The notes beneath the pieces were generated by a model. That model made no database searches. It was not told the DNA's origin and saw nothing but the letters and a program-made list of their open reading frames with translations. The translations under genes and the position numbers were made by a program. From positions 87,320 through 151,319 of the forward strand of contig JAXMGQ010000005.1 of NCBI GenBank assembly GCA_046347195.1: a stretch of DNA of 64,000 nt, in the 5' to 3' direction. Below are positions 26,420-34,403 of this stretch, piece by piece (positions within the stretch are counted from its first letter, which is position 1; each line of letters opens with the position of its first letter). The stretch comes from TMP-86 sp046347195. GTDB lineage: Bacteria > Pseudomonadota > Gammaproteobacteria > Steroidobacterales > Steroidobacteraceae.

Positions 26420-26995
26420 ATGAATAGGGCGCGCCCTCGACGGCCACGCCGGGTGCAGCTATCGACGCCGGGATCTTCCGAGACGATGATGCAGAAGGCT
26501 GCGGCGAGCAATGCCGACCACGTGTTCCTCGATCTCGAGGATGCGGTGGCGCCCAATCAGAAGGTGGCGGCGCGCGCGAAGATCGTGCATGCACTGACGA
26601 GCCTGGATTGGGGCAGGAAGACGCGCTGCGTGCGGATCAACGATCTGACCACCGAGTATGCCTACGATGACGTGGTCGAAGTGGTCGAGGGCGCGGGAGA
26701 TTGCCTCGACACCCTCATGATGACCAAGGTCACGTCCGCCTCCGACATCGAGTTCCTGGATCGCCTGTTGACCATGCTCGAAAAGAAGCATCGCCTGACT
26801 CGGCAGATCGGTATCGAGGCGCTGATCGAGGAAGTGGAAGGTCTGCAGCACGTCGAGGAAATCGCCGCAGCCTATGCAGAAGCCGAAGCGCAGGGCCTGG
26901 GCGCCGTGAAGGTCGATGGGGTCATGGTGGATGCTGCGACCATCCGGTTGCTGCGTGCCTCCATCCTGGACAAGGGGCGACTATTTGGAATGTAA
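26420..26995 (+). CDS. malyl/citramalyl-CoA lyase-like protein with large internal in-frame deletion
   Basis: 191 aa with a very strong GGAGGAG site. The N-terminal part matches Mcl-type lyases (RVQLSTPGSSETMMQKAAAS, DHVFLDLEDAVAPNQKVAAR, RCVRINDLTTEYAYDDVVEV, QIGIEALIEEVEGLQHVEEI). The text then jumps to the family's C-terminal end (AYAEAEAQGLGAVKVDGVMV, DAATIRLL). Intact relatives are about 315-320 aa, so roughly 120 residues holding much of the active site (the GPGD and HPSQ blocks) are absent while the frame is kept. As written it is unlikely to be active. It is either a genuine in-frame deletion or a collapse in assembly. It ends the plus-strand catabolic run. Confidence 0.7.
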   Translation: MNRARPRRPRRVQLSTPGSSETMMQKAAASNADHVFLDLEDAVAPNQKVAARAKIVHALTSLDWGRKTRCVRINDLTTEYAYDDVVEVVEGAGDCLDTLMMTKVTSASDIEFLDRLLTMLEKKHRLTRQIGIEALIEEVEGLQHVEEIAAAYAEAEAQGLGAVKVDGVMVDAATIRLLRASILDKGRLFGM

Positions 26996-27003
26996 GTGCG
27001 CAG

Positions 27004-27021
27004 GCGATCGACCGCGATCGC
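27004..27021. terminator. short perfect hairpin between convergent genes
   Basis: GCGATCG (27004-27010) and CGATCGC (27015-27021) pair perfectly across a 4-base loop, in the 26-bp gap between the convergent lyase and cytochrome b genes. A candidate two-way terminator without a T-run. Confidence 0.35.
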
Positions 27022-28920
27022 TCAGGTCATGTGCGAGGGCGTGAACGCATCCGAGAAGCAGGCATTCTCGCTCAACCCATGTGCGAGGAATGCGGGTACG
27101 GCGCTCGACACCAGCTGCACCGAGCCGCAGATGTAGAGCTCGTAACCGCGCAGGTCGGGGAAATCCTCCAGGATCGCCGTGTCCACATGGCCGGTGCGGC
27201 CGCTCCAGCCGGTCCCTTGCGCCCGCGACAGTATCGGGATGAAGGTGAAGTTGTCGTGCTCGCGCTGCCAGCGCTGGAGCGTCTCCACGTTGTACAGGTC
27301 GCCCAACTGGCGTGCGCCCCAGTACAGGCGTATGGGCCGGCGGATGCCGCGATGAAAGGCGTCTTCGAGAATGCTGTTGATCGGCGCATAGCCCACCGAG
27401 GTCGCCACCATCAGGATCGGCCGCTCGCCCGGCCGCAGCGTGAACTGACCGAAGGGGCCCTCGAACAACAGCTTGTCGCCCACCTTCATCGAGGTGAACA
27501 CCCGGGTCGTGAACACACCGCCCGGAATCAGCTTCACGTGCAGCTGGATCAGCGCGTTGTCGTGCGGGGCATTGGCAAACGAGTAGGCCCGCTTCTGTCC
27601 GTCCTCGAGCAGGACGTTGATGTACTGCCCGGCGCCGAAATCCATGCGCTCGCCTCCCGGGAGCGAGATCATGATCTGCATCACGTCCTCGCTGAGCCGC
27701 CGCATGCTCTCGACGCGCCCCTCGCGGCGCTTTACCGCTGCCACACCACCGGGATCGATGGATTTGACGTCCACCTCGACCACCACATCGCCCTTCGGGA
27801 CCGCGCAGCACATCAGCGTCTTGCCATTGGCGCGCATCGCATCCGTCAGGGACGCGGGTTGATAGTTGCCGTGGTCGACTTCACCCTGCAGCACGCTGCA
27901 CAGGCACACCTGGCAGCCGCCGTTGCGGCATTCGTAGGGCAGCGCAAGGCCGGCGCGCAGACCCGCCTCCAGCAGCGTCTCGCCGGGCTGCGCCTTGACC
28001 GGGCGCGGACCGGGATGAAATTCGATGCGCCGCACGCTTCGGGCGCCGGCACGCCGCAGCGGCAAATAAGGCAGCACCACCAGCAGCAGCGTGAATCCCA
28101 TCAATGCCGCCCACAGCCAGCCGAGCGGCATCGAATGCACCAGCGGATAGACGCTGAGATAGAACCAGTCGAGCGCCACCCGCGGCACTGCCCGGGTGAC
28201 ATCCGCCGTACCACCCTGGCTGAGCACCGGCTGCCACAGCGCCAGCAACAGCATCGTGGCCAGCATGCCGATGGCGATCGGCCGTGGCGGGTTGGTGCTG
28301 ACCTTGGGCACGCGCTGCACGTGCACCCACATCAGCAGCAGGGTCAACAGCGGTGCGCCGATGTGCAGGAAGGCGAGGAGCGAGAAGAACCGATCGGTGA
28401 TGCTGTCGGGATAGATGACGTTGCGGATCAGGTTGCCGCCGAAGCCCGGCAGCCAGTCGAGCAACTCGAAGGTGGATACCGTCACGAACTGGGCCAGTTG
28501 GTCCCAGGGCAACATGTAGCCGCCGATGCCGCTGATGTAGACGAACCAGATCAGCACCACGCCGGTGATCCAGGAAAAGGCGCGAAAGCCCCGCAGGCGA
28601 TCGAAGGCGAAATGACGCAGCAGGTGCATGGTCATGGTCAGCACCATGCCGTCGGAGGCATAACGGTGCACGCTGCGCGCGATCCCGCCGATGAAACGCT
28701 GCCCGTGGGTCAGCGACTCGACCGACGCCCAGGCGCCTCCCACCGCGGTATCGAAGAAGATGTAGAGGTACAGACCGGTGACCGCCACCACCCAGAACAG
28801 GAAGAAGGCGATGGATCCGAGATAGTAGAGCGGGTTGATGCGATCGCCGAAGGCATGGTTGAACACCGCCTCCATGCGCATGAACATCCAGCGAAGCAGC
28901 CGCTGCAGCGCCTCGATCAT
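27022..28920 (-). CDS. fusion of diheme cytochrome b, [2Fe-2S] ferredoxin and FAD/NAD(P) reductase
   Basis: 632 aa from ATG 28920, overlapping the upstream stop (ATGA). Residues 1-290 are a bc1/b6f-like cytochrome b N-terminal domain with four TM helices plus more; heme ligands H85/H99 and H186/H200 keep the classical 13-residue spacing. Residues ~300-395 are a plant-type ferredoxin with C331, C336, C339 and a later Cys at 371/372. Residues ~400-630 are a ferredoxin-reductase module (RAYSFANAP flavin motif, ILMVATSVGYAPINSI and YICGSVQLV for NAD(P)). This suggests an electron path NAD(P)H-FAD-2Fe2S-two b hemes-quinone or partner. It is the last gene of the heme-copper operon. The fusion is unusual to me. 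Confidence 0.8.
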   Translation of the reverse strand: MIEALQRLLRWMFMRMEAVFNHAFGDRINPLYYLGSIAFFLFWVVAVTGLYLYIFFDTAVGGAWASVESLTHGQRFIGGIARSVHRYASDGMVLTMTMHLLRHFAFDRLRGFRAFSWITGVVLIWFVYISGIGGYMLPWDQLAQFVTVSTFELLDWLPGFGGNLIRNVIYPDSITDRFFSLLAFLHIGAPLLTLLLMWVHVQRVPKVSTNPPRPIAIGMLATMLLLALWQPVLSQGGTADVTRAVPRVALDWFYLSVYPLVHSMPLGWLWAALMGFTLLLVVLPYLPLRRAGARSVRRIEFHPGPRPVKAQPGETLLEAGLRAGLALPYECRNGGCQVCLCSVLQGEVDHGNYQPASLTDAMRANGKTLMCCAVPKGDVVVEVDVKSIDPGGVAAVKRREGRVESMRRLSEDVMQIMISLPGGERMDFGAGQYINVLLEDGQKRAYSFANAPHDNALIQLHVKLIPGGVFTTRVFTSMKVGDKLLFEGPFGQFTLRPGERPILMVATSVGYAPINSILEDAFHRGIRRPIRLYWGARQLGDLYNVETLQRWQREHDNFTFIPILSRAQGTGWSGRTGHVDTAILEDFPDLRGYELYICGSVQLVSSAVPAFLAHGLSENACFSDAFTPSHMT

Positions 28921-30335
28921 GCGCCTTCTCCGGTGGATGCCGGGAGCGGGCGCATCGATCTCGCCGCCACCACGACGAACAGCAGGCCGCCGATGATGGC
29001 GATCAGCCCGCCAATGCCCATCAGGCCCATGCCGGCAATCTCGGACGGCGTGCGCAGCACCTGCTCGGCCCCCGCCACCTTGCGCTGCACGCCGTACCCA
29101 CCGGACCAGACCAGTCCGATGATGTGCAGCAGCTGGCCCGCGCCATACAGCCACGGTTGCGAGTACGCGAGCCGCCCGGCCGGGGCGCGGTAACCGAACC
29201 GCGGCAGCAGCACGTAGACCAGGCCCATCAGCGCCAGTGTCACCGCCACGATGCAGCCGTGGTAGTGGGCGGGGATGCGCACATTGCTGCCGTTGATCAT
29301 CACGCCGATCACGCCGCCCGCAGCGAACAGCGCCATCGAGCTGATCAGCGCCGCCCGGAGCGGCGCCTGGCTTGCCTCCCGCGAGCGGGGGGCCTGCGCG
29401 AGGCCGAGCACCACCGCGAGACCGATCGGAACGACGGCGAGGCCGCCTCCCAGGCGCATGGCCCAGGTGTTCATGGAGCGAAACTCCACGGAGGTGACGC
29501 CGGTACTGAAATAGGCGAAAGGAGTGACGAACACGCTCACCAGCGCCAGCATGAGCAGGAACACGACCAGGCGCGGGCTCAGCGACAGGCGTGCGCCCGT
29601 CGCGCCGGCCAGCCACAGCCAGCCCACCAGCATCAGCAGCGTCCACACGAACTGCAGTGCATGTCCGCCGCCCCAGAACAGGATCTCGTAGTAGGTCTGC
29701 GGATCGAGCGTCCTGGGAACCAGCAGGAGCGATGCGCCGAACGCCAGCACGGCGACGGCCGCGGCAACCGCACTGGCATTGAGCCCGAAGCGAAGCGCCC
29801 CATCGCCCGTCAGTCTCGGATCGATGCGCCGGCTGGTGAGCAGCGCACGCAGCACCAGCGCCGCGCCGCCGAGCCCGAACAAGACGAGGCCGGAGAGGAA
29901 CAGGCGGCCATCGATCACCGGAATGTAGTTCGCCATGATCGGCGTGCCGGCCTCGACGAAGGGTGAGACCACCATCGATGCGGTGCCGAGCGTGCACAGG
30001 CCCAACGCCGCCCAGGCCAGCGCACGCGCCCGGCCCGATCCGGCCATGGACCAGAGCGTGCCTGCCAGCGCCACGAACCACACCAGCACCGAGAGGTTGA
30101 CGTGCACCACCAGCGCGACCCGGAAGAAATCGGCCACCGGCAGCCATTGGTTCACGAAGGGAGTGCGCGAGAGCACCAGCAGGATGGCGAACACGCCCGA
30201 GCCGGTCAGCGCGGCCAGTCCCAACCACAACCAGCCGCGCGCCACGCCGTCGATGCCGGACTGCGGTGCCGCCAGGGCATGCGCGAAATCCCGGCGTCCG
30301 GCCGGCGCGTCCGTCATGCAGGGGTCCTGGATCAT
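28917..30335 (-). CDS. heme-copper oxidase subunit I-like membrane protein lacking the paired CuB histidines
   Basis: 472 aa, about twelve hydrophobic segments. Conserved-looking His: H78 (VVHVNLSVLVWF, low-spin heme ligand position), H225 (WGGGHALQFVW, first CuB-type position), H357 and H359 (IPAHYHGCIVAV, the HxH of helix X) and H404 (LLHIIGLVWSGG). The His-His pair of helix VII that completes CuB is not present: the matching stretch reads TPFAYFSTGVTSVEFR. So it can probably bind hemes but not a normal CuB. Closest in style to CcoN/NorB-type proteins. Starts and stops overlap its neighbours, so it is made together with the cytochrome b fusion; the two may form one membrane complex (inference). 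Confidence 0.65.
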   Translation of the reverse strand: MIQDPCMTDAPAGRRDFAHALAAPQSGIDGVARGWLWLGLAALTGSGVFAILLVLSRTPFVNQWLPVADFFRVALVVHVNLSVLVWFVALAGTLWSMAGSGRARALAWAALGLCTLGTASMVVSPFVEAGTPIMANYIPVIDGRLFLSGLVLFGLGGAALVLRALLTSRRIDPRLTGDGALRFGLNASAVAAAVAVLAFGASLLLVPRTLDPQTYYEILFWGGGHALQFVWTLLMLVGWLWLAGATGARLSLSPRLVVFLLMLALVSVFVTPFAYFSTGVTSVEFRSMNTWAMRLGGGLAVVPIGLAVVLGLAQAPRSREASQAPLRAALISSMALFAAGGVIGVMINGSNVRIPAHYHGCIVAVTLALMGLVYVLLPRFGYRAPAGRLAYSQPWLYGAGQLLHIIGLVWSGGYGVQRKVAGAEQVLRTPSEIAGMGLMGIGGLIAIIGGLLFVVVAARSMRPLPASTGEGA

Positions 30336-30871
30336 CGGAAGGTGATCTCTTTGCTGGTCGGTTCGAAATCGATCACCAGCACCTGTGCCGGCCGTAACTG
30401 CACCGTCGCCTCCCGCTGGTAGTCGAAGCCCTGCGCCCGGGCCCGATCGCGAAGCCTGACGATGATGTGGTGGCTGCCCGCGGTCGTGACCATCCGCCGG
30501 TACAGCGAGGCCCGCCCATCTCGTGACAGACCCGAAGGTTGTGCCACCTGCTGCGCTGCCAGCTGTCCGTCCAGTTCCACTTCCACCGCGAGCGGCGACC
30601 GCTCGCGCGGGCAGTTCATCGGCGCCCGCATGTTGGGCGGGAGCTTTGCCAGTTCCTCCGGGGTGCGCTGCGCGCAGAGCTTGAGCCGCTGCCCCTCGTG
30701 GACGATGCTTAGCGTGACCAGGGCCTGGTCATCGCCGAGCTGGTGATAGACCGGCCAGCGGGAGAGCAGCGCGATGGCACCGGCGAACAGGGCATAGAGC
30801 GCGAACTGTCCGGCGATCGCCAGATAGCGCGCCATCTGCGGCGGATGGGCCTGTGGAGATTCGGCGTTCAT
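30332..30871 (-). CDS. single-pass membrane protein of unknown function in the heme-copper operon
   Basis: 179 aa from ATG 30871, the first ATG after the SCO gene's stop; its own stop overlaps the next gene (ATGA). One N-terminal TM helix (YLAIAGQFALYALFAGAIAL), then an all-beta-looking soluble domain with two Cys (KLCAQRTPEEL and MNCPRERSP) and a closing strand TVQLRPAQVLVIDFEPTSKE. The domain probably faces the periplasm. Position between SCO and the heme-copper-like protein suggests an assembly or accessory role. No family recognised. Confidence 0.65.
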   Translation of the reverse strand: MNAESPQAHPPQMARYLAIAGQFALYALFAGAIALLSRWPVYHQLGDDQALVTLSIVHEGQRLKLCAQRTPEELAKLPPNMRAPMNCPRERSPLAVEVELDGQLAAQQVAQPSGLSRDGRASLYRRMVTTAGSHHIIVRLRDRARAQGFDYQREATVQLRPAQVLVIDFEPTSKEITFR

Positions 30872-30876
30872 GTCGG

Positions 30877-31743
30877 TCACGGCGGTTGCAGCCGCCGCGC
30901 CGCGCGCACCAGGAGCCACTCGTTGATGGCGAACCAGATCATGGCGAGGATGAAGGTGATGCCGCCGGCGATCTCGAAATAGAGCGCATAGCTCACCCGG
31001 TACTCACCCGTCGCCGGATCGTAGACCGAACACAGGATGCGCACGCGATCGAAGATGTCGGTGAGCCGGAGGGTGTCGCCCACCGGGAGGCCGCCGATCA
31101 ATTTCTTCAGCGGTTCGCCGAGCATGTCGGCCGAGAAGGTGTCGCCGACCACCTGTCGGCGTATGCGGCCTTCGGCATCCACGATGCTGACCTGCAGCGT
31201 GTGATCGAAGCCACCTGGCGTCGCCACGTAGCTGAAGCCGAAATCCCGCGCCAGCGCCGGCACGTCCTCGCGGCGCGGACTCAGGAATTCCCAGTTGGGA
31301 TCCGAGATGCGCCGCTGGGCCGCGTAACTGCGCAGCGCAGCGGGCGAATCGGTGGGCTGATCGAAACCGATGCTGACGACGTTGAATTGCGAGCTGCCAA
31401 AGCGCTGGCGCATCGCGTTCACCGCCTTGGCGAGCGCGAGCGTGCTGTTCGGGCAGATCTCGAAACAGGCGGTGTAGATGAAATTCACCAGGAGCGGGCG
31501 GCCGCGGTAATCCGCCAGGCGGACTTCCCGGCCCTGCCGGTCGCGCATGGGGTAGGCGCCGGGGATGCGGCCCACTGCGGCGGCGCTGCTCGCCAGCACC
31601 GCGCGCGGCTCGAGGCGGGTGGGACCGGCACCCGCTGAGCTTTCCGTCTGTGCAAGCACCGCCGAGGGAATCAGAACCGCCAGGACGCGAGCCACCCATC
31701 GCAGGGCTGGCGCTGCGACAGGGTGATCGATGGGGCCAATCAT
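30877..31743 (-). CDS. senC: SCO1/SenC-type copper chaperone with C-terminal membrane helix
   Basis: 288 aa from ATG 31743 (ATGA overlap with ctaB). N-terminal signal/anchor (LRWVARVLAVLIPSAVLAQ), thioredoxin-like fold with the copper motif CFEIC (C93, C97) in LLVNFIYTACFEICPNS and the distal His in FDHTLQVSIVDAEG. Unusually, the protein ends with a second TM helix (YFEIAGGITFILAMIWFAIN, ~255-275), so it is bitopic or double-anchored. Role: copper delivery to the CuA subunit or thiol maintenance. A senC gene next to norS/norY-like genes is also the arrangement known from ammonia oxidisers' sNOR clusters. Confidence 0.85.
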   Translation of the reverse strand: MIGPIDHPVAAPALRWVARVLAVLIPSAVLAQTESSAGAGPTRLEPRAVLASSAAAVGRIPGAYPMRDRQGREVRLADYRGRPLLVNFIYTACFEICPNSTLALAKAVNAMRQRFGSSQFNVVSIGFDQPTDSPAALRSYAAQRRISDPNWEFLSPRREDVPALARDFGFSYVATPGGFDHTLQVSIVDAEGRIRRQVVGDTFSADMLGEPLKKLIGGLPVGDTLRLTDIFDRVRILCSVYDPATGEYRVSYALYFEIAGGITFILAMIWFAINEWLLVRAARRLQPP

Positions 31744-32636
31744 CGAAGCAGGGTATCCGCGATGGCGGCGATCAGCAACAGACTCAGTTGCACCAGCGAG
31801 GCGAAGAAGCATTGCATCGCGGTCGGCTTCGATGGTGAGAGCGACAGCGCACGGGCGCGCACGATGAAATTCACACCGCCGGCCAGCGCGCCGGCGAGGT
31901 AGACCAAGCCTGCGCCGAAGGCCATCGGCAGGAGCGAGGCCGCAACCAGCAGTATCGTCGCCAGATACACGGCCCTTGCGGCCCGCGCATCCCCGGCGAC
32001 CACCGGCAGCATCGGCACCCGTGCTTCCTCGTAGTCGCTGCGATGCGCAATGGCGAGGCTCCAGAAGTGCGGTGGCGTCCACAGGAACAGCACCAGCGCC
32101 AGCAGCAGCGGCTGTGCGCCGAGCGCGGGGTCCACCGCTGCCGCACCTGCGAGCACCGCAAAGCTCCCGGCAAGACCGCCGATGACGATGTTCCACCAGG
32201 TCCGCCGCTTCAGCCAGACCGTGTAGACCACTCCGTAGAAAAAGGCGCCGAGAAAGACGAACAGCGCGCTCGACAGGTTGAACACCCAGGCCGCGGTCCC
32301 CACCGCTGCGAGCAGCATCAGTGCAATGACATACAGCCAGAACGGAGATGCCCGCAGCTTGCCGGTCACGAAGGCCCGGTTGCGGGTCCGCGCCATGTGT
32401 CGGTCATGGTCGCGCTCGTAGTACTGGTTGAACGCTCCTGCGCTCGCGGAGGCGACCAGAACCGACAGCGCCAGGGCCAGCACCCGTGCCCATCCGGGGC
32501 TCGGCCCCGGTGTGATCAGCAGGCCCACCAGGGCGGTGAGCATGATCAGCACCCCGATGCGCAGCTTGAACAGCGACAGGACATCGCGGGTTCGTGACAG
32601 CAACGGTCGTTGCGCGGGGATGACGACGGTGCTCAT
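31740..32636 (-). CDS. ctaB: protoheme IX farnesyltransferase (heme O synthase)
   Basis: 298 aa. UbiA-type prenyltransferase with about nine TM helices; the first prenyl-diphosphate motif is NQYYERDHDRHMARTRNR (N/DxxxDxxxD) near residue 70, and the second aspartate-bearing loop is FLWTPPHFWSLAIAHRSDYE (~185-205), both typical of CtaB/CyoE. It converts heme B to heme O, so the heme-copper enzyme encoded upstream probably carries heme O or A. Overlaps senC and is separated from the subunit I gene by a 52-bp gap with a strong hairpin. Confidence 0.92.
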   Translation of the reverse strand: MSTVVIPAQRPLLSRTRDVLSLFKLRIGVLIMLTALVGLLITPGPSPGWARVLALALSVLVASASAGAFNQYYERDHDRHMARTRNRAFVTGKLRASPFWLYVIALMLLAAVGTAAWVFNLSSALFVFLGAFFYGVVYTVWLKRRTWWNIVIGGLAGSFAVLAGAAAVDPALGAQPLLLALVLFLWTPPHFWSLAIAHRSDYEEARVPMLPVVAGDARAARAVYLATILLVAASLLPMAFGAGLVYLAGALAGGVNFIVRARALSLSPSKPTAMQCFFASLVQLSLLLIAAIADTLLR

Positions 32637-32646
32637 GGCGCTACAT

Positions 32647-32679
32647 CCCGGTTGGCGGTGACGAGCACCGCCAACCGGG
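32647..32679. terminator. perfect 13-bp stem-loop between subunit I and ctaB
   Basis: CCCGGTTGGCGGT (32647-32659) pairs fully with ACCGCCAACCGGG (32667-32679) over a 7-base loop. No T-run follows in the direction of transcription. It probably acts as an intercistronic processing or stabilising hairpin, leaving more transcript for the oxidase subunits than for ctaB and beyond, or as a partial terminator. Confidence 0.5.
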
Positions 32680-32688
32680 AGCCGAAGA

Positions 32689-34395
32689 TCAGCTCAGGCC
32701 CCACAGGGTGGAGAGGTACTTCCAGTTGATGAAGTAGTACAGGACGAAGGCCACGAGAAACACGGAGGCCAGCACGAAAGTGCCCGGGGCCGCGAAGCCG
32801 AGGGACCCGTAGCTCTGTGCCGCCAGGGACGGCGCCGCCCGCTGCACCGGCGTGAAGCTGGCCTTGGACTCGCCGCCGGCAAGCTTCTTGCCCCACAGCA
32901 GGGAGCCGACGGTGACGTAGATGTAGATGCCCCCGCCGAGGATGGCCGCGACCGCGCCGATGCCCACCAGGCCCATCATCAGGTAGGCCGCGCCCGGCCA
33001 CTCATAGGCCGCCGGCATGCCCGAGAAGGCCATGTCCCAATGCCGCCGCGACACGCCGAGTGTTCCCGCGCCCATCATCACCAGGCAGAAGAAATACATC
33101 GACAGGCCGAACAGGTAGGGCTGTAGCTTCGCGAGGCCGGGATTGATGAGTTCGCGCTTGAACAGCACCGGGATCAGGTAGTAGGTCAGCGCCATGAACG
33201 TCAGGGTCGTGCCGATCACGACCGTGGCATGGAAATGTCCCGGCACATAGATGGTGTTGTGGATGAGCATGTTGAGCTGCTCGGTGCCCATCATCACGCC
33301 GGAGATGCCGCCGAGGAAGCCGAAGCCGATGATCGAGATGAACACGCCGGCGAAGGTCGGGTTGCCCCAGGGTGCCCGACGGAGCCATTCGAACAGCCCG
33401 CTGACATAGCCCTTCTGGCGCTGCGCCACTTCCATCGAACCCGGCACCGTCAGGCCGTGGATCATCGAGGCCAGTACTGCGAAGTACATGAAGTAGCTGG
33501 TGTTCACCACTTTCCAGCTGGTCGACAGACCCGGATCGGCGAGCAGGTGGTGGGCGCTCGCCAGCTGCAGGAACAGGATGTAGAGCAGGAAGGACATCCG
33601 GCTGACCCGCTCCGACATCGGCTTGGCGCCGAACACCACCGCGGCCACCAGGTACCAGACCGAGATGTGGGCAGCCACGTTGATCTGCTGCGAGGAGTGC
33701 CCGAATGCCCACCAGATGGTGCGATACACCAGCGGATTGACATGTTCGATGACATGGATGGAGAGGAGCCAGGTGGGAATGAGGATGATCGCGCCGGAGG
33801 CGATGGTGAACACCGCGATGATGGCGGCGGTGATGGCACCGAAGGTGACCAGCGGCACCGATCCTTCATAGGTCTTCTCGTTCTTCGCCACCACCAGCGT
33901 GCCGAAGAACACGAAGCAGCCGATCAGCGCGCCCACGGCGAACAGGATCAGTCCCAGGTAGAACGAGGGTTCCGCCATCATCGGCACATAGGAGGTCATC
34001 ATCACGCTGGAGGAGCCGCGATAGACGGCGTAGTTGTTCATCACCGCGCCGATCAGCATCAGCGCATAGCCCAGCCAGGCGATCTTCGGGGTCGCGATGC
34101 GACAGCGCAGCAGGGTGGATGAACAGAAATACAGCACGGCGATCTCGAAGAAGATGATCCAGAAGATCAGCATGTCGATGCCGTGGGCCGTCAGGACCTG
34201 GTAGAAGGTCTCGGCCTGCAGCCAGTGCACGGCCGGCCAGCGGGTGAGCGCGACGCCCAGCGCCAGGATGCCGCCGATCAGCAGGAACACGACCGCGGTC
34301 ACCGCGTTGGCGCGCATCAGGGTCTCGGCGCGGGCCTCGAATTGCAGGCCGGAGATCGGGCAGGTTCGGTAGGTGGTTTTGGTTGCCATCGTCAT
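32689..34395 (-). CDS. norY: B-type heme-copper enzyme subunit I lacking the active-site tyrosine (sNOR/NorY-like)
   Basis: 568 aa, ~13-14 TM helices. Ligands: H71 (AHGIDMLIFW) and H389 for low-spin heme, H387 (YVPGHFHAT) for high-spin heme, and H233 with H282-H283 (ASAHHLLADPGL, a B-family mark) for CuB. At H233 the usual HPxVY becomes HSSQQ: Gln237 replaces the Tyr that is cross-linked to the CuB histidine in oxidases. B-family enzymes without this Tyr are described as sNOR nitric-oxide reductases (norSY-senC clusters). CuA subunit and senC nearby agree. NO reductase is therefore favoured over O2 reductase, but activity is inference. Confidence 0.8.
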   Translation of the reverse strand: MTMATKTTYRTCPISGLQFEARAETLMRANAVTAVVFLLIGGILALGVALTRWPAVHWLQAETFYQVLTAHGIDMLIFWIIFFEIAVLYFCSSTLLRCRIATPKIAWLGYALMLIGAVMNNYAVYRGSSSVMMTSYVPMMAEPSFYLGLILFAVGALIGCFVFFGTLVVAKNEKTYEGSVPLVTFGAITAAIIAVFTIASGAIILIPTWLLSIHVIEHVNPLVYRTIWWAFGHSSQQINVAAHISVWYLVAAVVFGAKPMSERVSRMSFLLYILFLQLASAHHLLADPGLSTSWKVVNTSYFMYFAVLASMIHGLTVPGSMEVAQRQKGYVSGLFEWLRRAPWGNPTFAGVFISIIGFGFLGGISGVMMGTEQLNMLIHNTIYVPGHFHATVVIGTTLTFMALTYYLIPVLFKRELINPGLAKLQPYLFGLSMYFFCLVMMGAGTLGVSRRHWDMAFSGMPAAYEWPGAAYLMMGLVGIGAVAAILGGGIYIYVTVGSLLWGKKLAGGESKASFTPVQRAAPSLAAQSYGSLGFAAPGTFVLASVFLVAFVLYYFINWKYLSTLWGLS

Positions 34396-34403
34396 GATCC
34401 CCG

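Noticed and set aside
26701..29193. 830-residue plus-strand frame across the end of the lyase gene and the cytochrome b operon
   Set aside because: It is antisense to the cytochrome b fusion, rich in His/Gln/Arg with no recognisable motif; the minus strand has perfect heme and Fe-S motifs.
32689..34395. Standard aa3- or ba3-type cytochrome c oxidase
   Set aside because: The HPxVY tyrosine is replaced in HSSQQ and no obvious substitute Tyr is seen; an sNOR-like assignment fits better, though O2 reduction cannot be excluded.
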